Source: Nicotiana tabacum (taxonomy: Eukaryota; Streptophyta; Magnoliopsida; Solanales; Solanaceae). Taken from it: 64,000 nucleotides of DNA. Where the stretch lies: NCBI RefSeq assembly GCF_000715075.1, contig NC_134087.1:110647161-110711160 (forward strand). Reading direction: 5' to 3'. Both the position numbers and the translations under genes were made by a program. Under the pieces are notes generated by a model that saw only the letters and a list, made by a program, of their open reading frames with translations, had not been told where the DNA came from and searched no databases. Below, one piece after another: positions 1 through 11,600 of the stretch; positions within the stretch are counted from its first letter, which is position 1, and each line of letters starts with the position of its first letter.

Positions 1-211
1 GAAAAGACAGTTACAGAAAAAGAAAACAAAGAGACAAGTCAGTTTCATGAATAAAAGGAACATAAATGCTTAAAATAGGCAGTTAAACTCAAATAAGGGG
101 AAAAGGTATGGGATAAAGCATGCTTAGACTAATTACATGGGGGAAATAACTAAGCATTTATCCCATACCCTTTCCCCTTATTTGTGGAGAGAAGGTCCCA
201 TAACCTGGACC
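1..211 (-). mobile_element. Internal leader of a minus-strand Ogre-like element (runs off the window)
   Basis: The sequence lies immediately inside the primer-binding site at 212-230, so it is the start of the internal region of a minus-strand LTR element whose body continues left of position 1. No gag or ORF1 coding is visible in these bases. The stretch is rich in inverted and direct repeats, which are listed separately. Assignment to Ogre rests on the primer-binding site and on LTR similarity to the copies at 8663-13296 and 15099-19766. Confidence 0.65.
91..183. repeat. Long imperfect inverted repeat in the Ogre leader
   Basis: The left arm at about 91-127 is nearly the reverse complement of the right arm at about 150-183, with a 22-base loop. 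The core pairing is AAATAAGGGGAAAAGG with CCTTTCCCCTTATTT. An RNA copy would fold into a long hairpin just downstream of the primer-binding site on the minus strand. Confidence 0.85.
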
Positions 212-303
212 TTCTCCCGCAGAGTCACCATGCTGTCGTGCCCCTTTTTTATCCCTCTGTGGAGAGAAGGTCCAGGTTTCGACATTACATGGGGGAAATA
301 ACT
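184..303. repeat. Short direct repeats and a 10-bp-stem hairpin around the primer-binding site
   Basis: GTGGAGAGAAGGTCC occurs at 184-198 and again at 259-273. ATTACATGGGGGAAATAACT occurs at 132-151 and 284-303. A perfect hairpin lies at 189-216 (stem GAGAAGGTCC/GGACCTTCTC, 8-base loop), and its right arm overlaps the primer-binding site. The pattern looks like local duplication across the LTR/leader boundary. Confidence 0.8.
212..230 (-). promoter_or_regulatory. Primer-binding site of the left Ogre-like element
   Basis: On the minus strand it reads TGGTGACTCTGCGGGAGAA, three bases after the LTR end (ACA at 234-236 read in reverse). It closely matches the site of the other Ogre element at 38759-38777. 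Ogre elements are known to prime from a tRNA-Arg type 3' end; that assignment is family knowledge and was not computed here. Confidence 0.75.
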
Positions 304-2725
304 CGTTTCCTTTTGGGAATTGGGTATTTGAAGAGTTGCCACCTAACAAATTATGGTGAGTAGAACACCTAGAGTGATTAACCTTTGGATTGGTTTGCAT
401 TACCAGAGATTTAGGGTAAGGGCTCGAAATAACCTCGAGGGGAAGGTGTTAGGTACCCCTCTCCATCCACAACGGTGGGTCCCGACCGAACTTATACTTG
501 TGAACTAGTTCATTAACAAATAAATAGTTTTAAACACATAATTACAAATAAGAGCAGGTTTTGGACATTACATGACTCAAATAATAAGACAAAGGAAAGG
601 CTTAAACAAATTGTTTACATATAGAAAAGTAAAGTTTAAGCAAAGTTGGAAAGGAGGGGTCCTAGGTTGGTTAGCCTACAGGATCACCCCACACAATGCC
701 CGGTAAACACTCATCGATGAGGGGCTACACGTGACATTAGCGTGTAGTCATCATATCCCATATCTACCCTTTCCACCCCTTAGCAGTTATTAAAGCGAGT
801 GTCGGTTAGCGATCTCTATTGCGTGTTGTTACCCGTCCCTTCTTAATGGTCCTGGAGGAGGTTAGGACCTCTACCTACAGGCAGTTCTAGATAGACCCCT
901 AAGGTTTAAAGGAGAAAATACTAAGGCGACAAGCAAGAACACATAGGACTTTTAGCAAATAAAAGTAGGAAAGAGAAAATAAGAGGCTCAGGTTTACCTC
1001 CGCAGATAATGCATATAAACAACACGACTCAAACACATACAAGGGTAGTATTATTAACAAGATCTTAAGACATGATGTCTAGGTGAGTATCAAAATACAA
1101 GAGACATGCAGATTGGTTTATAACTCAGAAACAGGGGCCCTAATAAGTTTGCCTACTGATTTTAAGCCTGTTAACCATTAAGCAGTAAATATAAAGAACA
1201 GTTTCTAGTTTTATAGAGGTTGATTACCTGAGGCTTGCCTAGGCGTAGGATAATGCACAACAGTTATCAGAATTATTAAAACAATTTAGAAGTTATTTTA
1301 CCCAAAGCATGCTATTCTAAGTGTTTCAAAGATATAGGGATTATGACTAGTTTTACTTAAATAGGATAAATATGACATTGTTTTTACATCTTTCATAACC
1401 AGTAGTAAAAACTAGGTGTGATTGAGCGAGTATGAATGCCATCCTAAAACAGGGGTATCTAACATGCACATATAAATGCAGAATGATTTCAGGATATGCA
1501 GAATTCCTAAAGCATGATTTCTAGACGCCTGGAAAGTTACAGCATGATTTCAGGATATGCAGGAGCAACAATTTTATGTTAGTACTGTTATTTAACATAA
1601 ATCAGGGTTTCTAAGTGATAAAATAATGTCAAATGAGATGCTGAAATAGTAAACCTAGGAACATGATATCTAATGCATGACATGCTTGGAATGTATTGGT
1701 CCTAAACATGGATTCTAATGCACATATGGGAAATGTAAACCTAAGGCATGGTTTCTACCCATTGATATGATAACATGTATGACTACCCTCCCCTTTTTAC
1801 TAGCCAACCTCAATATCCATTTACAACACATTATTACTGACTAATATTGCATGAATTACATAAGTAGATAAAAAAACAAGAAGTTACACTATAGGGAGCC
1901 TAAAAGTAGGCCCAAATTTCTAGAATTTCCAATGCCAGATTTCCTCGCAGCCTTTCACATAATCTGGGTGTGCCAGAGTTCTCTAAGGACCTCAAGGGAT
2001 TCCAGGTAGTGCTCACACCTAGATTTCATAATCATAGTTGAGTAAGTGCAGTGTGGAAGGGCCAGCTCCAATGCATCAGAGTTTAGAGGGATCTCATAGG
2101 GATCCCTAAGCAATCACACATTGGAGGGGCAGAACTTAAGGAACTAAGAGTAGAGTGAGAGTGCTTGGCATAGTTTGAAAAGGTTTAAGCAGGAAAACAG
2201 TTTGAAAAGAGACTTGCTTGAAATAGTTTTGTAAAAATAACAGAGGGAGCTATTCAATAAGACAGTTTTGAAATGAGAGTAGAGTAGTAAGCAACAGTCC
2301 ACACACAGCACCCAAAACAGGTTCATACATAACCAAAGAGCAGAGAACCAAGGTAGGTTCAACAACCATAAACAAGGGTAATGGGATTTGGGACACATAG
2401 ATCGCATAGGTAAACACATAGTTGCAGGAGCACTTAAGTACAAAATCATCAATATGCTAAGGGGTTAAGGAACTTCAGAATTACATAGAATCAGGCAACT
2501 TAAGGATAGCCAACTACTTTGCATAGAAAGGTTCATGCCAGAAATCAGAGAAACATAAGTAAAGAGGAGTCACATTGGGGTGTACTAAAGGGGGATAACA
2601 TTTTATAAACATGGTGAGTCTAAGGGAGGGGACACATTCAGAAACATGCTGATAAAGCGATGAAGCAAACATATTAGTTGCAAGTTGAACAACAAAACCA
2701 TAAGTGAAAACAGACTAGAAACAGG
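234..2725 (-). mobile_element. 5' LTR of Ogre-like element, truncated
   Basis: In plus view it starts TGTCGTGCCCC, the reverse of an LTR 3' end. It runs parallel to the first half of the LTR at 15099-19766, with shared blocks such as GAGTTGCCACCTAA and GGGAAGGTGTTAGG near 335-450 and the GTGTGGAA...GCCAG block near 2050. A complete LTR of this family is about 4.65 kb, so roughly the distal half is missing. It stops near 2725, where Athila pol sequence begins. Minus-strand transcription would start in the missing part. No coding capacity is seen; small ORFs here are chance. Confidence 0.8.
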
Positions 2726-2743
2726 ATGAAGAGCTTATGTTTA

Positions 2744-4007
2744 AAGCCATGAAGACTCCTTTGCCAAGGCCACCTCCACCTTATTCTCAAAGGATCGCGA
2801 AGCAGAAAAATGAGAAATAGTTTAAAAAGTTTATTGACATGATGAAGAGCTTATCCATTAATGTGCCTTTTGTGAAGGCTCTAGAACAAATGCTGGGCTA
2901 TGCTAAATTCATGAAGGAATTGGTGACAAAGAAAAGATCCATGGATTGAAAAACTATCAAGATGACCCACCAAGTTAGTTCAATCGTGCACTCAATGGCC
3001 CCGAAGCTAGAAGATCCCAGTGCTTTCACTATTCTTTGCATCATTAGGAGTGCGGACTTTGCAAAAGCTCTATATGATTTGGGGGCAAGCATCAGCTTGA
3101 TGCCCTACTCAGTTTTCAAGACTTTGGGTATTGGCAACCGAGACCGACTTCCATGAGATTGAAAATGGTGGATAGAACTATGAAGAGACCATTGGGTATT
3201 ATTGATGATGTACTTGTCCAGGTGGACAAATTTATCTTGCCGGCTGATTTTGTGATCTTGGACTGTAAGTTATATTATGAGGTTCCAATCATATTGGGAA
3301 GACCTTTCCTTGCTACTGGGAAGGCCTTAGTTAATATGGAAGCAGGGGAACTCAGTTTCCGAGTGGGTGATGAGAAAGTGGTCTTTCATGTGTGCAAGTC
3401 AATGAAGCAGCCCAACAGTTCCGAGGTGTGCTCCTTTGTGAACCTTGTCACGGTAGTGATAGTTGATGATACTAGTGCAATCATCAATGTGGAGGACCCT
3501 CTAGAGGCCGTATTGTTTAATCTTGATGTAAATGAGGATGAAGGCCGAGTGGAGTGCGTGAATGCTTTACATGGAATGGGCTCTTACTTTTATGAGCCTA
3601 GGAAACTCTCTTTGGACCTTGAGAATATGAAGACTCCACCAACAAAACCTTCAATCGAGGAACCCCCGGTGTTAGAGTTGAAGCCGTTGCCTCCACACCT
3701 CAGGTATGAATTCTTAGGCCCTAGTTCAACTTTGCCAGTTATTTTTTCCTTTTGTCTTACTAATATGCAGGTTGATGCCACATTGGCGGTGCTTCATAAG
3801 CGGAAGAAGGTAATTGGATGGACCTTAGCTGATATTCGAGGGATAAGCCCCGCATTCTGTATGCACAAGATTATTCTGGAAGATGATGCAAAGCCCTCCT
3901 TGGAACATCAAAGGAGGTTGAACGAGGCAATGCAAGAAGTTGTGAAAAAGGAGGTGATCAAGTGGTTGGATGCCGGGGTTGTGTACCCCATCTCTGATAG
4001 CTCTTAG
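2744..4007 (+). pseudogene. Athila-like gag tail, aspartic protease and linker to RT
   Basis: The start is a proline-rich gag tail (PRPPPPYSQR) followed by a lysine-rich linker. The retropepsin has active site YDLGASISLMP near 3076-3108, then the ILGRPFLATG flap-distal motif near 3292. A long acidic linker leads into the RT N-terminus (ADIRGISPAFCMHKI). In-frame stops occur at about 2819 and 2948 and a frame change at about 3155. The protease Asp is retained, so this module looks less damaged than RT and integrase. It would process the Gag-Pol polyprotein in an intact element. Confidence 0.85.
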
Positions 4008-4702
4008 ACTTCACCGGTGCAATATGTACCGAAGAAGGGTGGCATGACCGTGGTGACAAATTCTTAAAATGAGTTGATTCCTACCAGGACCGTCACTCGG
4101 TGGAGGGTATGCATGTACTATCGCAAGTTGAATAAAGTGACCTACAATGATCACTTTCCATTGCCTTTTCTTGATCAAATGTTAGACTGACTTGTTGGGC
4201 GTGCCTTATACTGTTTCTTGGATGGGTATTCTGGGTACAACCAAATCTTGATTGGTTTGGAAGATCAGGATAAGACCACATTCACTTGTCCATATGGAAT
4301 ATTTACCTTTTCTAGGATGCCTTTTGGGTTGAGTAATGCATCGGCTACATTTCAGCGGTTTATGATAGCCATTTTCGCCGATGTGGTGGAAGATATTTTG
4401 AAGGTGTTCATGGACAACTTTAGTATTGTGGGGGACTCGTTTGATGAATGTTTGAAAAATCTTGATAGAGTGTTGGCCTGTTGTGAAGAAACAAATCTTG
4501 TTCTTAATTGGGAGAAATGCCACTTCATGGTTGAGGAGGGCATAGTTCTTGGGCATAAACTTTCAAAGCATGGTATATAGGTGGACAAAGCAAAAATTGA
4601 TGTGATTTCAAGGCTCCCTCCCCTACCTCTGTCAAGGGAGTTAGAAGTTTTCTTGGGCATGCGAGGTTCTACCGGATAGTTATCAAAGATTTTTCGAAGG
4701 TA
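4008..4702 (+). pseudogene. Athila-like reverse transcriptase, inactivated
   Basis: Recognisable RT blocks in order are VPKKGG, RVCMYYRKLNKVT (normally CxDYRxLN), HFPLPFLDQM, FLDGYSGYNQI, FTCPYGIFTFSRMPFGLSNA and LVLNWEKCHFM. The catalytic box reads VFMDNFSIVGDSF, so the second Asp of the family's FMDD is Asn. The Asp of CxDYR is also replaced (MYYRK). In-frame stops are present at about 4006, 4066, 4189 and 4578, and the frame shifts after 4660. The first stop is shared with the end of the preceding segment. Confidence 0.85.
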
Positions 4703-5389
4703 GTGAATCCCTTATGCAAGTTATTGGAAAAAGATGCCAAGTTCGTGTTCGATGAGAGATGTATGCAAGCCTTTGAACTTCTCAAGCACAAGTTGACCAC
4801 CACTCCTATTATTACCGCACCCAATTGGAACTTGCCTTTTGAGCTCATGTGTGATGCGAGCGATGTTGTGGTTGTGGCGATTTTGGGTCAAAGAGAGAAC
4901 AAAATATTTCATTCGGTGTACTATGCGAGCAAGGCAATGAATGATGCTCAAGTGAACTACACGGTGACTGAGAAAGAGCTTTTGGCTATTGTATTCGCAA
5001 TGGAGAAATTTCGACCGTATCTTATGGGTGCCAAGGTCGTTCATATTGATCATGCCGCACTCTGGTACTTGATGACGAAGAAGGATTCCAAAGCTAGACT
5101 GATGCGATGGGTCTTATTACTTCAAGAGTTTGATTTGGAGATTGTGGACCTGAAGGGTAGTGAAAACCAAGTGGCAGACCACTTGTCCCGCTTGGAGGAG
5201 GAGGGGAGGCCTCGTGATGGACTAGAGATTAATGATTCATTTCCCGACGAACAAGTCCTTTCTGTGTCGGTGAATGGTATGCCATGGTTTGCAGATGTGG
5301 CTAATTTCCTTGTGACTGGTATAATCCCATGTGAGCTCTCTTCTAACCAAAGGAAGAAGCTCAAACGTGATAGTTTGGATTTCTATTAG
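4703..5389 (+). pseudogene. Athila-like RNase H domain (intact reading frame segment)
   Basis: A 228-residue open segment contains the RT-RNase H connection (NPLCKLLEKDAKFVFDE) and the gypsy RNase H core: LMCDASDVVVVAILGQ, YYASKAMNDAQVNY, EKELLAIVFAMEKFRPYL, then DHAALWYLMTKKDSKARLMRW and NQVADHLSRLEE. The catalytic Asp of CDAS and the Glu of EKE are present. Residues 157-228 extend into the linker toward the integrase. It is the best preserved module of this element, bounded by a frameshift on the left and a TAG on the right. Confidence 0.85.
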
Positions 5390-6362
5390 GATGAGCCGTA
5401 CTTTTTCAAGATTTGCACGGATGGTGTGATCCAAAGGTGTTCCCGAAGGAGGAGAAATTGAGTATCTTAGAGGCTTGTCATTCCTCTCCCTATGGTGGCC
5501 ATCATGGCAGGGCGAGGACGGCTTCAAAAGTTCTTAGTTGCGGGTTTTATTGGCCAACTTTGTACAAAGATGCAAGTGAACTTGTGAAGAGATGTGACGA
5601 ATGTCAAAGAGTGGGTGGAATCTCGAAGAAAGATGAGATGCCTCTCAATACCATCCTTGAAGTTGATATTTTTGATGTATCGGGCATTGATTTTATGGGT
5701 CCGTTTGTTAGCTCGTGTGGGAACACATACATTCTTGTGGCGGTTGACTATGTTTCAAAGTGGGTTGAAGCCATGGCTTTACCCAACAATGAGGCCTGGA
5801 GTGTTGTTGCGTTTCTCAAGAAGAGCATTTTTACAAGGTTTGGCACTCCTCGTGCAATCATAAGTCATGGGGGGTCTCATTTTTGTAATAGAACTTTTGA
5901 CACTTTGCTTACAAAGTATGGTGTCAATCACAAAGTTTCTACTCCTTATCATCCTCAAGCGAGTAGCCAAGTTGAAGTCTCAAACAGGGAAATCAAGAGT
6001 ATATTGTCAAAGACGGTCAATGCAAATAAGACCGATTGGTCAAAGAAGTTGGATGATGCTCTATGTGCTTATAGGACTGCTTACAAGACTTCGATTGGTA
6101 TGTCTCCGTATCGGTTGGTGTTTGGGAAGGCTTTCCATCTACCGGTTGAGTTAGAGCACAAGGCCATGTGGGCTTTAAGGAAGCTGAATCTTGAATGGGA
6201 TATGACAGCAAATTTTCGTGTGGAGCAGCTTAATGAACTTGATAAATTCTGATTCCATGCCTACTCCAATTTGTCCTTGTACAAGGACAAGATGAAGTAC
6301 CTTCATAATAAATATGCTCGTGGCAAGAAGTTCAAAGTGGGTGATTTGGTTCTCTTGTTTAA
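5390..6362 (+). pseudogene. Athila-like integrase, catalytic Asp replaced
   Basis: The HHCC zinc-binding region is present ([13 protein letters not shown] then CDECQR). The catalytic core follows: first Asp in GIDFMGPF and the Glu in [10 protein letters not shown]. The second catalytic Asp of the family's ISDGGSHF reads ISHGGSHF (about 5866-5890), so the DDE triad is broken. The main ORF spans 5413-6252. A stop at about 6250 and continuation at 6271-6362 (KVGDLVLLFNSR) give the C-terminal domain. Sequence homology ends at 6382, where another element is inserted. Confidence 0.85.
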
Positions 6363-7493
6363 CTCTCGGTTACATCTATTTCTGTTACATCTCGCGTTTT
6401 CGTACGTTAAAATTTCGTTTTATGTTAACCGACATAGACTCGGGGATGAGATCATCTTGACATTAACGTACTTACGCTATTTATAACAAGCGATAAATAA
6501 ATGTTATGAAGGGTAAAGGGGTGCACGGATTAAACAAAATGAGTTTTGTTGAAAGTGGTAAATTTGGAATAAAATACGGGTCGGGCGATAATACCCGATA
6601 ATTATGATCTAGTACCATATGACCACGGTAGTATAATATATAAAGTATATATGAAGTATTTTAAAAAATAAATAGAATTTTAAGTAATTTGTGGTAATTT
6701 TGAAATTTTGCGGGTAATTGGCTAATTACCGGGTAACGGGACATTACCCAATTAACTAATAAATGGATTAAAATTAAATAAAATACACCACTCTCCACGT
6801 GGCACAAGGCCACCAATTTAAAACTATGACTCATAAACAATTGAAATAGGTGTCTAAATCTTATCCCTACAAGGAATCTGATAAACCCACTAATATGATA
6901 CAACAAATTAGTATTAAATCCATTAAAAAGCAAGAAAACATAAACGAGCTTCATTCTTGTGTGTCTTTAACATCTCATGTCTTTAGCCTCAATTTGTTCT
7001 TGGTTTGAAACCAAGAACGTGAGCAGGACTATTTCGTCCAAACAATTCCACTCTTTAGCCAAAAAATTTCGATAGAAATTTCAAAAAGGTTACCACAATT
7101 TCGTTCAAAATTTCAAAGGGATTCAGGCAGAAATTCGTTCAACACATTTCACGGAAGCAGAAGCTTCATTCTATTCAAATAATTCCAGGAACAAGTATGT
7201 TAAAGCTAAGCATTTCCTTCATTTTAGCATGATATAGTAACTACACAAGTTCGATAACGAGGCATAGAGAAAAATTCATATCCCGGAATTTACGTATATT
7301 TTCCTAGTTTTGTAAGTTATAATATTCTCCTTGTCGGGACTTCATATTTAGTTGAGCATTTCCTTCTTCCAGTCAAGAGAGCAAAGAATTTACATATATG
7401 CAGTATTAAAGGTATTTTCATTACCATCGAGCTATAATCGATGGGCAGGCCCCTATTGGGCAACCTCTGATCAAATGGTAAATTATATACCAA

Positions 7494-7580
7494 GCCTACT
7501 ATGGCCGAGCGCTTATGAGCAAGCCCAGTTGGTCGAGATACAGAGCCTAGTATGGACGAGCGCCTATGAGCGAGCCTACT
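7494..7580. repeat. Two-copy ~52-bp repeat in the LTR
   Basis: AGCCTACTATGGCCGAGCGC near 7494 and AGCCTAGTATGGACGAGCGC near 7546 are diverged tandem copies followed by TTATGAGC/CTATGAGC. They sit directly before the TA microsatellite. Confidence 0.7.
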
Positions 7581-7592
7581 ACAGTAGAGCAG

Positions 7593-7593
<1 letters not shown>

Positions 7594-7675
<82 letters not shown>
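7594..7675. repeat. (TA)n microsatellite, about 41 units
   Basis: Uninterrupted alternating TA for about 82 bases within the LTR at 6383-8350. It creates an artificial Ile-Tyr run in one reading frame, which should not be taken as a gene. The length is probably polymorphic. Confidence 0.97.
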
Positions 7676-7676
<1 letters not shown>

Positions 7677-8354
7677 TGAGCCTTATAGGGCCGGACAACT
7701 ATTTTACTTACTATATTGAGAGAGTTGAGTCAATATCAGCAGGTAAGCATATCTTCAGATTATCTTTGACTTCCAGCTACTTGCAGTTATTATATTATCA
7801 GTTCAGTTTCAACTTTCAGTATATTGCCTTACATACTCAGTACATTATTTCGTACTGACGTCCCTTTTCTGGGGGCGCTGCATTTCATGCGTGCAGGTCA
7901 GACAGACAGACGAGTAGGCCTCTTCAATAAGTGTTCCCGAGTTCAGCTTGATCGGTAAGCTCTATGCCTTTTGGAGTTTCTGGGTCTAGAACCTTATGTA
8001 CATCTTGTACATATATGTATACATGTTACGAGTAGGTCAGAAAGCTATTCCAATCACAGTATATCATATCCATCAGTAGAGGCTTGTAGACATATCCTGT
8101 CAGTTAGTGTAATATGTTGGGCTTGTAGGCCTTGTATATATATTTGGTTGGTTTGTCTGCTGCAATAATTATGACGGCCTTGTCGGCCCAAATTTATATT
8201 GATATTTAGTCAGCATTCGCAGTTGTCTTGTAATGTGACCCATGACCAATGTATGAAATCACATGTTCAAAGTTCCTTAGTTGCAAGTTGGTACGCAAGG
8301 ATAGGTGAGGCACCGGGTGCCGGTCTCGCTCCCAGGTTCAGGGCATGACAAAAG

Positions 8355-8368
8355 TGGTATCAGAGCAG
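8355..8368 (+). promoter_or_regulatory. Primer-binding site, initiator tRNA-Met type
   Basis: TGGTATCAGAGCAG begins five bases after the LTR end at 8350. TGGTATCAGAGC is the standard complement of the plant initiator tRNA-Met 3' end used by many gypsy and copia elements. It fixes the element as plus-strand. Confidence 0.9.
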
Positions 8369-8657
8369 TTCTGTCCTAGGGAGTCTACAAGCCTTGTCTA
8401 GTATAGTCTTGTTTATGGATGTGTCGTGCACCACACTTATAATTAGGAGGCTACAGGACATTTAGGACTGTCACTCTTTTTTCTTACTCTAGATCGGTGG
8501 TAGAGCTCACTTATAAGAATTCAAGTCCCGAATTTCTATTTTTATTCGTAATAAGACGATGCCTACGTTAAGAAAGATGATCGATAAGAGATATAGCCGT
8601 GGAAGTGTTGAATTAGAGGAACTCGACTTTGTATCATGCTTATGATAAGTAAATGTG
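8369..8657 (+). mobile_element. Leader of the non-autonomous element, first segment
   Basis: No coding is visible. The leader resembles the minus-strand leader of the element at 44930-55201: both contain a GAGGCTACAGG(A/G)CA...TTAGGA block about 80-100 bases after the primer-binding site. It breaks at 8657/8663, where a solo LTR is inserted, and resumes at 13302. Confidence 0.6.
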
Positions 8658-8662
8658 AGGTC

Positions 8663-11600
8663 TGTTGATACCCAATTTTTCCCTATATATTTTAAATATG
8701 CATAAATACCTTCAAAATAGCATATGTATGCATATATAAGCATGCACAATGTTTTTATATTTTTTCCCATAATTTTAAGGGTATAAATTGATTTATTTTC
8801 TCCCCTTTTATTCATAAAATCCCCAATAATTATTTCCAAAATTATTGTTATGATGATTCATTCATTTAGTTTCTATACTTATGCCAAAAATGGCTAATAT
8901 ATTTTTATGCATTTTTATAATTACATTTAGTATTTTTAAGCTAAATTACATATAATTGCAATGTTAGCCCATTTTAATGTATAATATAAATTATTTGTGT
9001 AAAATTGGCCCCTATATTTTTAAAATGATAATTGCATATTTTAAATCATTTTGGTATAGAAAAATTATTTCAGAAAATTATTATTATAAATTAAAATAGG
9101 GAAAATGAGCTTTCTAATTTATAGCCAGATTTGACTTTCAATTCTAGCCAAATTGGACTCAATCCCCAGCCCAGTTTTGGATTAAAATGCCCGAACCCGG
9201 CCCAAATTGCTCCTACCCGACCCAAAACCCCATTGAACCCTGACCGTTGATCTAAAAGATCAACGACCCTCATTTTCCCTTTCCTTTTTTAACTCTAAAC
9301 AACCCCTAACCCTAATCACTCTTCAAAACACGCCGCCTTTGAATCCTCTGGTCTTCTCTATTCTCTCAACCTAACCCTAGCCTTCTTCAACCACCGCCTC
9401 CCTCTCCGGCCATCTCCGACGACTATCTTTCAACCCCAAGCCTCCAATGGTCCCCCCATCACCTTGCTCATCATCTTTGAGGCCTTCAAGGGCCCTGGGC
9501 CATGCTGATTTGTATCTAGGGTTTCTTGTTTGGTTGTTCATCGCTTCTCCGGTGTGATTTTGGGCAAAATCACACCATATATGTTACTATCTTTGAAGTT
9601 TATAGCAGGTTCTTCCGTTTCTATTTGGGTTTCCTTTGAAACCTTAACTTTTGTTTGTGTCTCTCAGATTTGTGCTCTTTTTAACGATTTAAGCTGGTTT
9701 CTTTCTATGTTTTACACTATTCTCAAACTTCTTTTGAAAAATCATCAACTTTAAACCGTTTTACTTTCTTTAAAAATTAGGGATTCTCGGAGTTTCTTCT
9801 ACACTTGTTTAAATTGATTTTCTTTATGTTTAAAACTCTTTCCTCGCATATCTTGGCTAATTTTGTGTTCTTAATGCCTTTTCAACTCGACTCTATTAAA
9901 AGCCCTAATTTCTTAGATCTTCTTTGTTTTGTTCTATGTGTTAGCATGACTACTTGATTTTGTTAAGTTTCTGTGGTTACCATGCTTCAAATAGGTTTTC
10001 TACTAAGTCTTTAGCCTACTTGTGTCACCTCTGTGTGATTGTATTCATCCTGATTATTCATCTCTTGCTTCTTTCTGTCGATATGGATGACCTTGCCTGT
10101 TTGCTACGTCTGTTTGTTCTCCTCTATTTATATGTTAAAATATAGAATCATGACTCCCTCTTGATTGATTCTGATTTCCTTAATTGATGGTTTGATTGAA
10201 AGATTTAAAACCCTAAAACTCTACCTCGTCTGTTTAAATTGACTTATTTCATTTCCTTATTTGTTGTGGTACTTCATTCTTACTAAATCCTTTCCTTAAT
10301 TGGTATATTCTGTACTTAGCTCAATCATATGCTCTATACTTTTACTACCCCTTATATGGTAAAAATCAGTCTTTCTCAACTGATTTTCTTTCCTTGATTA
10401 TCCCTGTTGGTATCCGTTTAAGCTGTGATTCCTTGATTAAAGGGGAGTACTTGTATTAATTAGATTCTAATTGTGATTACTTCCATAATTATGCTAAACC
10501 TTTACTTGTTACCTTATTTTCTGCCTATTTTCAAAACTATAAATACTCTAGTCTTTCATTAGCATAAGGACGAACACTTGGGTTCAAAAACCATCTCTCA
10601 TACTTTAAAAAAAGAACTCTGCTCTCTCTCTCTCTTGTTCTATTTGCTACTTTTAGCCGGCTACAAGCCAAGGCTAACCATTTGTGCTCTCTTGTCCTTT
10701 CATTCTACTTATTCTCCTTTTCACTGGTATGTCCTAGTTTTCAATTTAAAGTTCCAACAACAACATGCTTCTCTTATTGTTTCAGTTTCTCTTGTTTCTA
10801 GTTTGCTTCTATTTGTGGTTCTATTGTGAAATTTGCAGTTAAGAGTGACATTATCAGCATGTTATTATGTCTTCCCCTTCCTTTAGCTTAGTATATTCCC
10901 CTTATGTGTGTTTCTGAGCATGCCTTACCAATTGTCTCTTACTTATTGTGTACTTACTATCCTATATCCCAGGAATCCCCAAATCCCTATCACCCCTTCT
11001 ATGTGTTTGTGTTCTTTATGACTGGTTCTGTGACTATGCTAGTGGCAGCTATTTCTGAGCATGTCTAAACCAGTCCTAAGACCTTTGTTGGGTTATGTGT
11101 TTGCAGCCAAATGTTCTATGTGTCCCAAACCCCTTGACCCCAGTGTAACTACTGAATTCACTTGGTTCTATGTACTAGCTATGTATGATCCTATCCTAAG
11201 GTGTTTGAACTTTGTTGACTACTCATATCTCTTTTTCAAACAATCTTTGTTGCTTTACTGGATTACTTTCAAAAGGACTTTTGTTAAATACAGTCTTACT
11301 AAAACTCTTTCAACTTGTGTCCTTCACTTTCACTTTACTCTTAGTCAATAAGTTCTGCCCCCTCTAGTATGTGTACTGCCTTGGGATCCTTTTGAGAACC
11401 CTCTGAACTCTGGCATACTGAGGCTGGCCTATCCACACTGCACTTGTTCAATTCTTGGTTACTAAGTCTAGGTGTAAGCACTGCCCGGGGTCCTTGAGAC
11501 TCTTAGGGAACTTTGATGCACCTAGACTCTAATTTGTCTATGGAACTGAGGCTTATAAGACCATTGGAGGCTTTGGGAAACTTGGGCCTAACTGAAGGCT

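Larger units (their letters stand above)
2726..6382 (+). mobile_element. Athila-like Ty3/gypsy element, pol fragment without LTRs or most of gag
   Basis: The fragment carries a short gag tail, protease, RT, RNase H and integrase in gypsy order on the plus strand. Motifs typical of Athila include LVLNWEKCHFMV with EGIVLGHKLS in the RT, the QVADHLSRLE end of RNase H, and an integrase starting near PKVFPKEEK. The left end is a broken junction with an Ogre LTR. The right end is interrupted at 6383 by the LTR of another element just after the integrase. Numerous stops and frameshifts make it a dead copy. Confidence 0.85.
6383..8350 (+). mobile_element. 5' LTR of a non-autonomous (LARD-like) element, 1968 bp
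   Basis: It begins TGTTACATCTCGCG and ends GGGCATGACA, followed four bases later by an initiator-Met-type primer-binding site. It interrupts the Athila pol after an ATCTATTTC stretch, so the host element's next bases would follow the missing 3' LTR. A GACGTCCC...GGGGGCGCTGCATTTCATGC block near 7856-7890 is of a kind seen in Solanaceae gypsy LTRs (recalled, not searched). A second LTR is not present in the window. The interior carries no gag or pol. Confidence 0.75.

Noticed and set aside
7352..7858. 168-codon plus-strand ORF with an Ile-Tyr run
   Set aside because: It is translation of a TA microsatellite inside an LTR.
9530..11351. Series of hydrophobic ORFs (60-100 codons) resembling small membrane proteins
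   Set aside because: They lie in a T-rich LTR; Phe/Leu/Val-rich translation is expected from base composition and the frames do not persist in the sister LTR.
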